From Hoeflea prorocentri (GTDB lineage Bacteria > Pseudomonadota > Alphaproteobacteria > Rhizobiales > Rhizobiaceae): DNA of 64,000 bases. Below are positions 40,914 through 49,862 of the stretch, in pieces; within the stretch, counting starts at the first letter, position 1, and every line of letters begins with the position of its first letter. The notes below the pieces were generated by a model. It made no database searches. It worked only from the letters and a program-made list of their open reading frames with translations, and had not been told where the DNA came from. The stretch spans positions 3,906,001 through 3,970,000 of the forward strand of contig NZ_JAPJZI010000001.1 of NCBI RefSeq assembly GCF_027944115.1. Direction: 5' to 3'. The position numbers and the translations under genes were made by a program.

Positions 40914-41882
40914 ATGAGAATCATCTCTGCAGACGAGGTTGACCGGCTGCTGGATTTTCCGGCGCTGATCGACGCGCTGGCCGATGCTTTTTGCGGCGGT
41001 ATCGAAGCACCGGTCCGCCATCACCACACCATAACCCGCCAACAGGGCGCTGACAGCACGATGCTCCTGATGCCGGCCTGGAACGATTTCACCCAGGACG
41101 ACGTCTCCGGAAACGGTTTCATGGGCGTCAAGATTGTCACGGTCAGCCCGGACAACAACGCGGCCGGCCTTCCGGCGGTGATGGGGATTTATCTCCTGTC
41201 CGACGGCACCACGGGCGAGCCGCTGGCGATGATCGACGGACAGAAGCTGACACTGTGGCGGACCGCCGCCGCATCTGCCCTCGCCGCCCGGTATCTGACA
41301 GTGCCATCGGCCAGCCGCATGGTGATGATCGGCGCGGGAAAGCTTGCGCCCTATCTGATCCGCGCCCACGCCACGGTTCGTCCCATCCGCCATGTCAGCA
41401 TATGGAACCGCAGCCCGGCCAATGCCGAACGGGTCGCAGAAGAGCTTGCGGACGAGCCCTATGACATCACCGTTTGCGAAGACAGGGCAGAGGCAATCGC
41501 CGAGGCCGACATTGTCAGCGCCGCCACTATAAGCACAGAGCCCCTTGTTGAGGGCCGCTGGCTGAAGCCGGGCGCCCATGTCGACCTGGTAGGCGCCTAT
41601 TCACCCGATTTGCGCGAAAGCGACGACGACGCCGTACGGCGGGCGACGCTCTTCGTCGACACATTCGGCGGCGCACTGAAAGAAGGCGGCGATCTGGTTC
41701 AGCCGATGGACGCGGGCGTTATCAAACGCACCGATATTGTTGCCGAGCTTTCCATGCTCTGCCGCGGCGACCACAAGGGACGCAGCAACGCCGAAGAAAT
41801 AACGCTGTTCAAATCAACGGGCGCGTCGCTGGAGGACTTTGCCGGCGGGTCATTGATCTGGCAGCGCTGTCAGAACGGCTAA
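40914..41882 (+). CDS. ornithine cyclodeaminase/mu-crystallin family protein
   Basis: A 322-residue NAD(P)-binding protein. The N-terminal half has EVDRLLDFPALIDAL and GFMGVKIVTVSPDN, the nucleotide loop is MIGAGKLAPYLIRAH, and LWRTAAASALAARYL is typical. Members include ornithine cyclodeaminase and several imine reductases; the substrate here is not predictable. It starts 6 bases after the LapA gene, where many rhizobia have trpF. Confidence 0.87.
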   Translation: MRIISADEVDRLLDFPALIDALADAFCGGIEAPVRHHHTITRQQGADSTMLLMPAWNDFTQDDVSGNGFMGVKIVTVSPDNNAAGLPAVMGIYLLSDGTTGEPLAMIDGQKLTLWRTAAASALAARYLTVPSASRMVMIGAGKLAPYLIRAHATVRPIRHVSIWNRSPANAERVAEELADEPYDITVCEDRAEAIAEADIVSAATISTEPLVEGRWLKPGAHVDLVGAYSPDLRESDDDAVRRATLFVDTFGGALKEGGDLVQPMDAGVIKRTDIVAELSMLCRGDHKGRSNAEEITLFKSTGASLEDFAGGSLIWQRCQNG

Positions 41883-42319
41883 CCGCCGACAACCTCACCA
41901 AGACTTTCAAAGAACTGGCCTGCCAGTTTTTTCGACGTTGAATCGATCAGCCGCGAACCGAGCTGCGCAAGTTTTCCTCCGACTTTTGCCCTGACGGCAT
42001 AGGTCACAACCGTTTCATCGCCGTCTTGGCGCAGCGCGACATCGGCGCCGCCCTTGGCGAAGCCGGCAATACCGCCCTTTCCTTCTCCGGTGATCGTATA
42101 GCTTTCCGGAGCGTTGATGTTTTCAAGGATCACAGCGCCCTTGAAGGTTGCCGAGACCGGCCCGACCTTCAATTTGACGGAGGCGGCCATCTCGTTGTCT
42201 CCGGTCATCTCCAGGGACTGGCATCCGGGAATGCACTGCTTGAGGACTTCCGGGTCGTTGAGCGCGGCCCATACCGTATCACGCGACGCGGCGATCCGCT
42301 CTTCACCGTTCATCTCCAT
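41879..42319 (-). CDS. CoxG family protein (SRPBCC fold)
   Basis: A 146-residue CoxG/SRPBCC-like protein (MEMNGEERIAASRDTVWAAL, then CIPGCQSLEM). CoxG proteins anchor or assist carbon monoxide dehydrogenase, but no cox genes are present here, so it is an orphan. GGGAG lies 8 bases before the ATG at 42319; a longer frame upstream lacks support. It is convergent with, and overlaps by 4 bases, the ornithine cyclodeaminase-like gene. Confidence 0.85.
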   Translation of the reverse strand: MEMNGEERIAASRDTVWAALNDPEVLKQCIPGCQSLEMTGDNEMAASVKLKVGPVSATFKGAVILENINAPESYTITGEGKGGIAGFAKGGADVALRQDGDETVVTYAVRAKVGGKLAQLGSRLIDSTSKKLAGQFFESLGEVVGG

Positions 42320-42647
42320 GTTCCGCTCCCTTGTTTGCTGAAGACAAATCCTTGATACCCAAAAGTGGGCCGGATGGAAATCGATACCAGGGCAACAATG
42401 AACAAGCCGGTTTATTTTGGCGCGATCAATGGCCGCGGACGACGAAATGCCTTTGCCCGCGCGGTTGGCGATGCTATTTGCATGACACGGTTTGTTGAGG
42501 GGTGCGTTCATCGGGCGGTCGAAAATCTTGAAAGAAAAACAAAGAGGAAAGGCCCACGGCAGGCAAGGCAAGCCGATGCAGGACCGGCGCCGTGCACGAG
42601 CAGGGGCGACAGCCAAGCAAAGCGGGGCAAAGCAGGCGGACCGCAAA
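42320..42647. other. spacer between divergent coxG and methyltransferase genes
   Basis: 328 bases. The plus frame of the downstream gene stays open back to 42492 and would add up to 52 basic, low-complexity residues, so part of this stretch could be coding. No terminator or clear operator was seen. Confidence 0.4.
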
Positions 42648-43601
42648 ATGAAACAGCCCTCCCAGCCGGCTACCAGCATCCAACGTGCGCCACGAAGCGG
42701 CGAACGTCCTGCGCAAAACGTGCCGCTTATTCTCGAAACGGAGCCGAGCGAGGATTACCGCCTCGTCGACAGCGGCAATGGCGAGAAACTCGAGCAATAC
42801 GGCCCCTATCGCATCATTCGCCCGGAAGCACAGGCATTGTGGCCGCGCAGCCTGACCGCAGGTGAGTGGGAGACAGCGGATGCCGTCTTTACCGGCGATA
42901 CCGAAGAAGATGGCATGGGCCGGTGGAAGTTTCCCAAAGAGCCGCTGGGTGAAACCTGGCCAATGCGCCTGATGGATGTTGACTTTCACGGCCGCTTTAC
43001 CGCGTTCCGTCATGTTGGCGTCTTTCCGGAACAACTGGCCCATTGGCGTTGGATGCGTGAGCAGATCGCGCTCAGCAAACGGCCGCTCAAGGTCTTGAAC
43101 CTCTTCGGGTACACCGGTGTTGCCTCCCTGATCGCCGCGGCCGCCGGGGCGCAGGTCACCCATGTCGATGCCTCAAAGAAGGCGATTGGCTGGGCACGCG
43201 AAAACCAGGCGCTTGCGCAGATGGAAGACAGGCCGATCCGCTGGATTTGCGACGATGCGATGAAGTTCATCGCGCGCGAGGAACGGCGGGAAAACGGCTA
43301 CGACATCATCCTTGCCGATCCGCCGAAATTCGGACGCGGTCCGGGTGGCGAGGTCTGGCAATTATTCGAGCAGCTGCCGGCCATGCTTGATATCTGCCGG
43401 TCCATATTGAGCGACCGGCCGATAGCCCTAGTTCTGACCGCATACTCGATCCGTGCCTCCTTTTATTCCATGCATGAGCTGATGCGCGAAACAATGCGCG
43501 GCGCTTGCGGAACTGTGGAATCGGGCGAACTGATCCTGCGGGAACAGTCGGCCGGTCGGGCCCTGTCAACATCTCTTTTCAGCCGGTGGGTGGCATCATG
43601 A
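42648..43601 (+). CDS. class I SAM-dependent methyltransferase, RlmI-like
   Basis: A protein of about 317 residues with a Rossmann methyltransferase domain. VLNLFGYTGVASLIAAAAGA is motif I, VDASKKAIGWARENQ is motif II and ILADPPKFGRGPGG is the NPPY-like catalytic motif for base methylation. It resembles the methyltransferase half of 23S rRNA RlmI/RlmK enzymes (no PUA domain visible). The start is uncertain (42648 chosen; 42576 possible). It overlaps the next RNA methyltransferase gene by ATGA, so both probably act on RNA. Confidence 0.85.
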   Translation: MKQPSQPATSIQRAPRSGERPAQNVPLILETEPSEDYRLVDSGNGEKLEQYGPYRIIRPEAQALWPRSLTAGEWETADAVFTGDTEEDGMGRWKFPKEPLGETWPMRLMDVDFHGRFTAFRHVGVFPEQLAHWRWMREQIALSKRPLKVLNLFGYTGVASLIAAAAGAQVTHVDASKKAIGWARENQALAQMEDRPIRWICDDAMKFIAREERRENGYDIILADPPKFGRGPGGEVWQLFEQLPAMLDICRSILSDRPIALVLTAYSIRASFYSMHELMRETMRGACGTVESGELILREQSAGRALSTSLFSRWVAS

Positions 43602-44440
43602 CGGACCGCCAGAATGACCGTGTGCGGGTTGGCCGCGTCAAGGAGATCACCAGCCTCACCAATCCGATCATCAAGGACATCCGGGCGCTGGCCATCAAGA
43701 AGAACCGGGACCGCTCCGGCCTGTTCCTGAGCGAAGGTCAGAAACTCGTGATCGACGCGATGGATCTCGGCTGGACGATCCGCACGCTCGTCTATGCCAA
43801 ATCAGCCAAGGAGAAAGCCGGCGTTGCGAGCCTTGCCGCCCGCGCGGTGGCCGCCGGGGCGCTGGTGCTGGAAGTCAGCGAGAAAGTTCTTTCGGCAATC
43901 ACACGGCGCGACAATCCCCAGATGGTCTGCGGCGTATTCGAGCAGCAATTTGCCGCACTTGCCGATCTGCAGCCCAAACAGGGCGAAACCTATGTGGCGC
44001 TCGACCGGGTACGCGATCCGGGAAATCTCGGGACTATCATGCGAACGGCCGACGCCGCCGGGGCCAGCGCCATCATCCTTGTGGGAGACTGCACCGACCC
44101 GTTTTCGCTTGAAACAACCCGGGCCACGATGGGCTCGGTCTTTGCGATACCGGTGGCACGCACCAGTGTCGAGGGGTTCCTGAAATGGTGCGACAGCGCC
44201 GAGGCCACACTCGTCGGAACGCATCTGGAAGGATCTGTCGACTACCGCACAATTGACTACGCGGCGCGCCCGGTCGTCCTTCTGATGGGAAACGAACAGG
44301 CGGGATTGCCGGAATCGCTTGCGCAGCGATGCGATAAGCTGGCACGTATTCCGCAGGCCGGTCGTGCCGATTCGCTCAATCTGGCGGTGGCGACCGGGGT
44401 TATGCTGTTTGAAGCCCGCAGGCACGCGCTGGAGGTTTAG
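43598..44440 (+). CDS. TrmH/SpoU family RNA methyltransferase
   Basis: A 280-residue SPOUT-class 2'-O-methyltransferase with an N-terminal L30e-like domain (KEITSLTNPIIKDIRALAIKK) and SPOUT motifs ALDRVRDPGNLGTIMRTADA, VLLMGNEQAGL and DSLNLAVATGVMLFE. The start overlaps the previous stop (ATGA). The stop codon (TAG) is formed at the left junction of a miniature transposable element; without the insertion it would be TAA, one base before the lspA start. Confidence 0.9.
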   Translation: MTDRQNDRVRVGRVKEITSLTNPIIKDIRALAIKKNRDRSGLFLSEGQKLVIDAMDLGWTIRTLVYAKSAKEKAGVASLAARAVAAGALVLEVSEKVLSAITRRDNPQMVCGVFEQQFAALADLQPKQGETYVALDRVRDPGNLGTIMRTADAAGASAIILVGDCTDPFSLETTRATMGSVFAIPVARTSVEGFLKWCDSAEATLVGTHLEGSVDYRTIDYAARPVVLLMGNEQAGLPESLAQRCDKLARIPQAGRADSLNLAVATGVMLFEARRHALEV

Positions 44441-44741
44441 AGCGTTTCTGGTTTAAATGGAGGCATTTGATGGTGGTAAACCGGTCCAGTCGGAAAGGCG
44501 CGTCGCGCAGCGCGATGTGGGGCATCGGGCAAGCGACGCAACGCTACCGATGGGCCGATTTGCCGCCACCCTCGAAAGGATTATCGTATTGAAATGCAGA
44601 GATGAAGGGGCCGGGCGATTTTGCCCTCTGACTGTGATGGCTCGCGCTTGTGGTGGGATGGCACCACGGCGCGCAACCCGCCTTGTCAGCGGCCAAAATC
44701 GCCACGGTCAAATGACGCCATTTAAACCAGAGACGCTCTAA
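44437..44741. mobile_element. miniature inverted-repeat transposable element (MITE)
   Basis: 31-base terminal inverted repeats with 3 mismatches (left 44437-44467, right 44711-44741; core GAGCG..CTGGTTTAAATGG) flank about 240 bases. TA borders both ends (44438-44439 and 44739-44740), which would fit a TA target duplication as made by IS630/Tc1-type transposases. The inner part shows further inverted similarity (for example GGCGATTTTG 44614-44623 with CAAAATCGCC 44694-44703). It holds no transposase. Its open frames are short and not protein-like. It fills the whole spacer between the TrmH-like gene and lspA. Confidence 0.8.
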
Positions 44742-44742
44742 C

Positions 44743-45258
44743 ATGAAAGCCGCACGGTCATTGTTCTCCCGCCCACGCTATGCGATGGCCCTGGTTGCGG
44801 TGCTCGTGGCGATTGACCAGTCCATAAAATGGGCCGTCGAGGAGTTCCTGCCGCTTCAGCAGATGGTCGATGTTCTGCCGTTCCTCGCCCTGTTCCACAC
44901 CCGCAATGAAGGCATCGCTTTTTCGATGCTGAGCTGGATGAACGAAAACTGGCTGATTGCGCTGATGCTTGTGGTCATTGCATTCGTTGCGGGCCTTTGG
45001 GCGCGCAGCACGCCGCAGCGCTGGATCAGTCAGATCGGGTTCGCACTGATCGTCGCCGGCGCCATCGGCAATCTGATCGACCGCGCGAGCTATGGCTATG
45101 TTATCGACTACATCCTCTTTCATACGCACAATTGGTATTTCGCAGTTTTCAACCTGGCCGACACCTTCATCACGCTGGGCGCAGGCGCGATCATTGTCGA
45201 TGAACTGTTCGGCAAATGGATTTACCCGCAGGAAACGGAAGAATCGGAACAATCCTAG
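44743..45258 (+). CDS. lspA: lipoprotein signal peptidase (signal peptidase II)
   Basis: A 171-residue inner-membrane aspartic protease that cleaves prolipoprotein signal peptides. About four helices are visible. The two catalytic aspartates are in GNLIDRASYGYVIDYI and FNLADTFITLG, and the conserved TRNEGIAFSM motif precedes. The start has no proper Shine-Dalgarno sequence in front (the CGCTCTAAC end of a MITE), which is unusual for an essential gene. Confidence 0.94.
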   Translation: MKAARSLFSRPRYAMALVAVLVAIDQSIKWAVEEFLPLQQMVDVLPFLALFHTRNEGIAFSMLSWMNENWLIALMLVVIAFVAGLWARSTPQRWISQIGFALIVAGAIGNLIDRASYGYVIDYILFHTHNWYFAVFNLADTFITLGAGAIIVDELFGKWIYPQETEESEQS

Positions 45259-45299
45259 AGAAGACGTGCCGGCGATTGCCGGCAATCGGAGGAAAAATC

Positions 45300-46295
45300 A
45301 TGCAGGAACCGTTCAGAGCCATCGTCATTGATCGCGACGAAAACAAGGTTCAAAGTGTCGAAACCCGAGAGATCGGGCTCGACGATCTGATGGAAGGCGA
45401 CGTCGTTGTGGAAGTCAATGCAACGACCATCAACTACAAGGATGGCCTTGCAATCACCGGCAAGGCGCCGGTGATACGGCGCTGGCCGATGATACCGGGC
45501 ATCGATTGCGCCGGTACGGTTGTGCAATCGAGCCATGACGGTTTCAGCGCAGGCGATCAGGTCATTCTCAACGGCTGGGGCGTCGGTGAAACACATACGG
45601 GCACCTATGCGCGATATGCGCGCCTCAACGGCGACTGGCTCATCCGCCGCCCGGACGGCATCAGCGCGCTGGACGCCATGGCAATCGGCACGGCGGGCTA
45701 TACCGCGATGCTTTGCGTCATGGCGCTTGAACGCCACGGCGTAACGCCCGGTGACGGCCCGGTTGTCGTCACGGGCGCCAATGGCGGTGTTGGGACAGTG
45801 GCGATCGCAATTTTGTCGAAGCTCGGTTTTGAGGTGGTCGCATCGACCGGCCGCACGTCGGAAACCGATTTTCTCACATCGCTGGGCGCATCCGAAATCA
45901 TCGATCGCGCCGAACTGTCCGAGCCGGGCCGCCCGCTCGGCAAGGAGCGCTGGGCAGCCGGCATCGATTCGGTCGGCAGCCACACGCTTTCGAACGTCCT
46001 TGCGATGACCCGCTATGGCGGCGCGGTGGCCGCCTGCGGCCTTGCGCAAGGCATGGATCTTCCGGCCACTGTCATGCCCTTTATCTTGAGGGGAATCGCG
46101 CTTCTTGGCGTTGATTCGGTCATGGCGCCACGTGCTTTGAGGGAGGAGGCTTGGCAGCGCCTGGGTACCGATCTCGACCTGAGCAAACTCCACGCTCTAT
46201 CGAAAACCATTGCATTTGATGATATTATTCCGACAGCAACCGACCTTATTGATGGAAAGATCAGGGGCCGCGTCGTTATTGATATGGAGAAGTGA
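45300..46295 (+). CDS. acuI: acrylyl-CoA reductase-type MDR oxidoreductase
   Basis: A 331-residue zinc-free medium-chain reductase of the YhdH/AcuI group. The NADPH-binding segment is VVVTGANGGVGTVAIAILSKLGFEV. The N-terminal NATTINYKDGLAITGKAPV and PMIPGIDCAGTV are typical. AcuI reduces acryloyl-CoA to propionyl-CoA in DMSP breakdown and in propionate-related pathways. The start has a perfect GGAGG at 7 bases. The specific substrate is inferred; YhdH-like members without DMSP genes nearby are common. Confidence 0.8.
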   Translation: MQEPFRAIVIDRDENKVQSVETREIGLDDLMEGDVVVEVNATTINYKDGLAITGKAPVIRRWPMIPGIDCAGTVVQSSHDGFSAGDQVILNGWGVGETHTGTYARYARLNGDWLIRRPDGISALDAMAIGTAGYTAMLCVMALERHGVTPGDGPVVVTGANGGVGTVAIAILSKLGFEVVASTGRTSETDFLTSLGASEIIDRAELSEPGRPLGKERWAAGIDSVGSHTLSNVLAMTRYGGAVAACGLAQGMDLPATVMPFILRGIALLGVDSVMAPRALREEAWQRLGTDLDLSKLHALSKTIAFDDIIPTATDLIDGKIRGRVVIDMEK

Positions 46296-46355
46296 TTTCG
46301 AAAAAGGGTGGCATTAGTCCCGGACGGCAACTTATCATGGAAAAGCAGTGGTCGC

Positions 46356-46373
46356 ATGTCACTGCATTGTCGT
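46356..46373 (+). promoter_or_regulatory. candidate Pho box upstream of olsB
   Basis: ATGTCAC and TTGTCGT, separated by 4 bases, give two imperfect 11-base-spaced copies of the PhoB CTGTCAT consensus (5 of 7 each). It lies 50 bases before olsB. The left copy also overlaps a small hairpin (GCAGTG / CACTGC, 46345-46365). Confidence 0.35.
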
Positions 46374-46422
46374 ATTTTTCTGGTTTATGAGCGGCATGAC
46401 TCGTTCACGGGATTAAATTGCC

Positions 46423-47295
46423 ATGACATTGAACATGCGCGACACATTACCAGCCGGCGCATCACGGCCGGCACTCGAGATGATACAGGAAGAAACCGCC
46501 ATATTGGGCCGGATTGGCGATCTTGAAACCCGCCTGGCGTGCACATCGGCTGAGATCGAGGCGGCCCAGGCCGTCCGGTTCAACGTCTTCGCCAAGGAAA
46601 TGGGTGCAGTCCTTCCGCCCGACTCCATGCGCCGCGGACGCGACATCGATGCTTTCGATGCCGTGTGCGATCATTTGCTTGTTTTCGACCGTACAATTGT
46701 CGGCAGCTCGGAAGATCAAATCGTCGGCACCTATCGCCTGCTTAGGCAGGATGTTGCACGGGCAAATGACGGCTTCTACTCGACATCCGAATTCGCCATC
46801 GACGATATGCTCGCGCGTCACCCGGAAAAGCGCTTCCTGGAACTCGGACGCTCCTGTGTGCTGCCGCAATATCGCACCCGACGGACCGTCGAACTGCTTT
46901 GGCAGGGCAACTGGGCCTATTCTCTGGAGCACGGCATTGATGTCATGTTCGGCTGCGCCTCCATGCCCGGAATACGGCCCGAAGCCCATGCGCTGCCTTT
47001 GTCTTTCCTCTATCACAACCGGCTGGCAACGGGTGAATGGTCGGTCAGTGCCCGGCCGGAGCTCTATAACAATATGGACCTGATGCCGAAGGAGGCCGTC
47101 GACGCGCGCAGCGCCATATCCGCCCTTCCCCCGCTTCTGAAAGGCTATCTGAGGCTCGGCGCGGTGATAGGCGACGGCGCAGTGATTGACCATGCATTCG
47201 GCACGACCGACGTGATGGTGGTGCTGCCGATCTCGAAAATCGACAAGCGGTATCTGAACCACTACGGCGCTGACGCCAGCCGCTTCGCATCCTGA
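46423..47295 (+). CDS. olsB: L-ornithine N-alpha-acyltransferase OlsB
   Basis: A 290-residue GNAT-fold acyltransferase that adds a 3-hydroxyacyl chain to ornithine, the first step of ornithine-lipid synthesis. Characteristic segments are AQAVRFNVFAKEMGAVLPP, LELGRSCVLPQYRTRRTVE and MFGCASMPGI. Length and N-terminus match rhizobial OlsB. Ornithine lipids replace phospholipids when phosphate is low, and a possible Pho box lies upstream. A second ATG four codons later could also start it. Confidence 0.88.
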   Translation: MTLNMRDTLPAGASRPALEMIQEETAILGRIGDLETRLACTSAEIEAAQAVRFNVFAKEMGAVLPPDSMRRGRDIDAFDAVCDHLLVFDRTIVGSSEDQIVGTYRLLRQDVARANDGFYSTSEFAIDDMLARHPEKRFLELGRSCVLPQYRTRRTVELLWQGNWAYSLEHGIDVMFGCASMPGIRPEAHALPLSFLYHNRLATGEWSVSARPELYNNMDLMPKEAVDARSAISALPPLLKGYLRLGAVIGDGAVIDHAFGTTDVMVVLPISKIDKRYLNHYGADASRFAS

Positions 47296-47317
47296 TTTAC
47301 GGATCGTTTCGGAAAAT

Positions 47318-47347
47318 GGCGGGGGCCTTCGGCGCCCGCCTTCTTTT
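47318..47347. terminator. terminator between convergent olsB and maeB
   Basis: GGCGGGGGCC and GGCGCCCGCC form a GC stem around TTC, followed by TTCTTTT on the plus strand. It is less T-rich on the minus side. Confidence 0.7.
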
Positions 47348-47353
47348 GCGTTG

Positions 47354-49639
47354 TCAGCTTCCGACGTTGAACGCGGCGATTGCCGCCATGTTGACGATGT
47401 CGGAATCGCGCGCGCCCATGGAGACGATCTGAACCGATTTGTCGAGACCGACAAGCAGCGGCCCGATGACGGTTGAACCGCCGAGTTCCTGAAGCATTTT
47501 TGTCGAAATGGACGCCGAGTGGAACGCCGGCATGACCAGAACGTTGGCCGGACCGGACAAGCGGCAGAACGGATATTGCCGCATGACATCGAGATTGAGC
47601 GCCACATCGGCCGCCATCTCACCGTCATATTCGAAATCGACCCGCCGGCGGTCCAATATGGAGACCGCCTCGCGCACCCGCTCTGCCCGTTCGCCGGGCG
47701 GGTGTCCGAAGGTCGAATAAGCGAGCATGGCAACCCGCGGCTCATAGCCGAGCCGCCGCGCCACGCCGGCTGCCTCTTCGGCGATGTCGGCGAGTTCTTC
47801 CGAATCCGGCATGTCAATCACGGCCGTGTCCGCAACCAAAACGGTCCTGCCGCGACACAGGGCCAGCGAGACCCCGATCACCCGGTGGCCGGGTTTGACG
47901 TCAATGCAGCGGCGGACATCGTCCAGCGCCGTTGAATAGTTACGTGTCGTGCCTGTCACCACCGCATCCGCGTCGCCAAGGGCGACCATGCAGGATGCAA
48001 AATGGTTGCGGTCGGTGTTAATCAGCCGCTGGCAGTCACGATAGAGATAACCCTTCCTCTGCAGACGCGCATAAAGATATTCGGTATAGGCCTCCACCCG
48101 GTGCGACACGCGGGCATTGACGAGTTCAAGACCGGGCTTGTTGAGATCAATGCCGGCTTGTTTGGCCACCTCTTCCATCTGCTCGGAGCGCCCGAGCAGA
48201 ATGGCCGTACCCAGATTCTGGTTCACATAGGACACAGCCGCGCGCATGACCTGCTCTTCCTCGCCCTCGGCGAAGACAACACGGCCCTGCTGGCGGCGCA
48301 CGCGCTCATAAATGCGCTGCAGCGTTGAGGCGATCGGATCGCGACGGGCGGATAGCTCACGCCCATAGGCTTCAAGATCGAGGATCGGGCGCTGCGCAAC
48401 GCCGGAATCCATGGCCGCTCGGGCGACGGCCCTTGGAATATCCGACAACAGGCGCGGATCGAAGGGCACGGGAATGATGTATTCCGGGCCGAAACGGGGG
48501 CGATTTCCGCGATAGGCGGCGGCCACCTCATCGGGCACGTCCTCACGCGCAAGGTAGGCAAGCGCCTCGGCTGCCGCGATTTTCATCGGATCGTTGATGG
48601 TCGATGCACGCACGTCCAACGCACCACGGAATATGTAGGGAAAGCCCAGAACATTGTTGACCTGGTTGGGATAATCGGACCGGCCGGTCGCCATGATGGC
48701 ATCGTCACGAATGCGGGCGACCTCTTCCGGCGTGATTTCCGGATCGGGATTGGCCATGGCGAAGATAATCGGATTGTCGGCCATCGAGCGGACCATGTCC
48801 TCGGTCAGCGCACCCTTGACCGACAGCCCGAAAAACACATCCGCGCCCGCCACAGCTTCCGCTAGCGTCCTGTCTTCGGTCTTAACGGCATGGGCGGATT
48901 TCCACTGGTTCATGCCTTCTTCACGGCCGTGGTGGATGACACCCTTGGTATCGCAAAGCGTGATGTTGTCCGGCTTGAAGCCCATGGACTTGATCAGTTC
49001 TATGCACGCAATCGCTGCCGCGCCGGCGCCGTTGCAGACAAGCTTGGTTGTTTTCAGATCCCGGCCTGTCAGATGAAGAGCGTTGATCAGGCCGGCCACC
49101 GCGATAATCGCCGTGCCGTGCTGGTCGTCGTGGAAGACGGGGATATCCATCACCTCGCGCAGGCGCTGCTCGATGATGAAACAGTCGGGCGCCTTGATAT
49201 CCTCCAGGTTGATGCCGCCGAAGGACGGCCCCAGATGACGCACGCAATTGATAAATTCGTCGATGTCTTCGGTCCCGACTTCCAGATCGATGGAATCGAC
49301 ATCCGCAAAGCGTTTGAATAGGACGGCCTTGCCTTCCATCACCGGCTTGGATGCCAGCGCGCCGAGATTACCGAGGCCGAGAATGGCGGTTCCGTTGGAA
49401 ATCACGCCGACCAGATTGCCGCGCGCGGTATAGTCGAAGGCACGGGACGGATCGTCGGCAATCGCCTTGACCGGAACGGCGACACCGGGCGAATAGGCCA
49501 GCGAAAGATCGCGCTGCGTCGCCATCGGCTTGGTCGCATTGACCTCGAGTTTTCCCGGTTTGCCCCGGGCATGGAACTCGAGCGCTTCCTGCTCGGTGAT
49601 GGTCGTCATTGTCTTTGACGTCTTGTCGGTCTCGGGCAT
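47354..49639 (-). CDS. maeB: NADP-dependent malic enzyme with phosphotransacetylase-like domain
   Basis: A 761-residue enzyme that decarboxylates malate to pyruvate. The malic domain (about 15-400) has [33 protein letters not shown] and a Rossmann segment. A PTA-like C-terminal domain (430-761) is regulatory and not catalytic in family members. The start at MPETDKTSK has GGAG 3 bases upstream; the open frame further upstream runs past mutS and is excluded. It is divergent from mutS. Confidence 0.94.
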   Translation of the reverse strand: MPETDKTSKTMTTITEQEALEFHARGKPGKLEVNATKPMATQRDLSLAYSPGVAVPVKAIADDPSRAFDYTARGNLVGVISNGTAILGLGNLGALASKPVMEGKAVLFKRFADVDSIDLEVGTEDIDEFINCVRHLGPSFGGINLEDIKAPDCFIIEQRLREVMDIPVFHDDQHGTAIIAVAGLINALHLTGRDLKTTKLVCNGAGAAAIACIELIKSMGFKPDNITLCDTKGVIHHGREEGMNQWKSAHAVKTEDRTLAEAVAGADVFFGLSVKGALTEDMVRSMADNPIIFAMANPDPEITPEEVARIRDDAIMATGRSDYPNQVNNVLGFPYIFRGALDVRASTINDPMKIAAAEALAYLAREDVPDEVAAAYRGNRPRFGPEYIIPVPFDPRLLSDIPRAVARAAMDSGVAQRPILDLEAYGRELSARRDPIASTLQRIYERVRRQQGRVVFAEGEEEQVMRAAVSYVNQNLGTAILLGRSEQMEEVAKQAGIDLNKPGLELVNARVSHRVEAYTEYLYARLQRKGYLYRDCQRLINTDRNHFASCMVALGDADAVVTGTTRNYSTALDDVRRCIDVKPGHRVIGVSLALCRGRTVLVADTAVIDMPDSEELADIAEEAAGVARRLGYEPRVAMLAYSTFGHPPGERAERVREAVSILDRRRVDFEYDGEMAADVALNLDVMRQYPFCRLSGPANVLVMPAFHSASISTKMLQELGGSTVIGPLLVGLDKSVQIVSMGARDSDIVNMAAIAAFNVGS

Positions 49640-49862
49640 ATTCTCCAACCTGTTGTGGGCGAAACGCATTCGGGCCTGCGCGCCTGTTGTTTTTGCAGCC
49701 GCTGCACTGATAGAGCAAGTCTGGCCGGTGTAAAGCCCGCCAGCGAAGATGCAGCTTAACGAAATGGTTGAAAGTGCCAACAGCCAATGCACTGTTAACG
49801 CTTCAGTCAGCGGCCAAATTGATGGAGAGCGACACAAAACGCATGCCGGGAATGACAAGGGA

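Noticed and set aside
44457-44741. A 94-codon frame inside the MITE
   Set aside because: It contains both inverted-repeat ends and has no protein-like composition or ribosome binding site.
46462-47353. A 451-codon minus-strand frame through olsB (46462-47817)
   Set aside because: It runs out of frame into maeB and opposes olsB, whose protein is clearly conserved.
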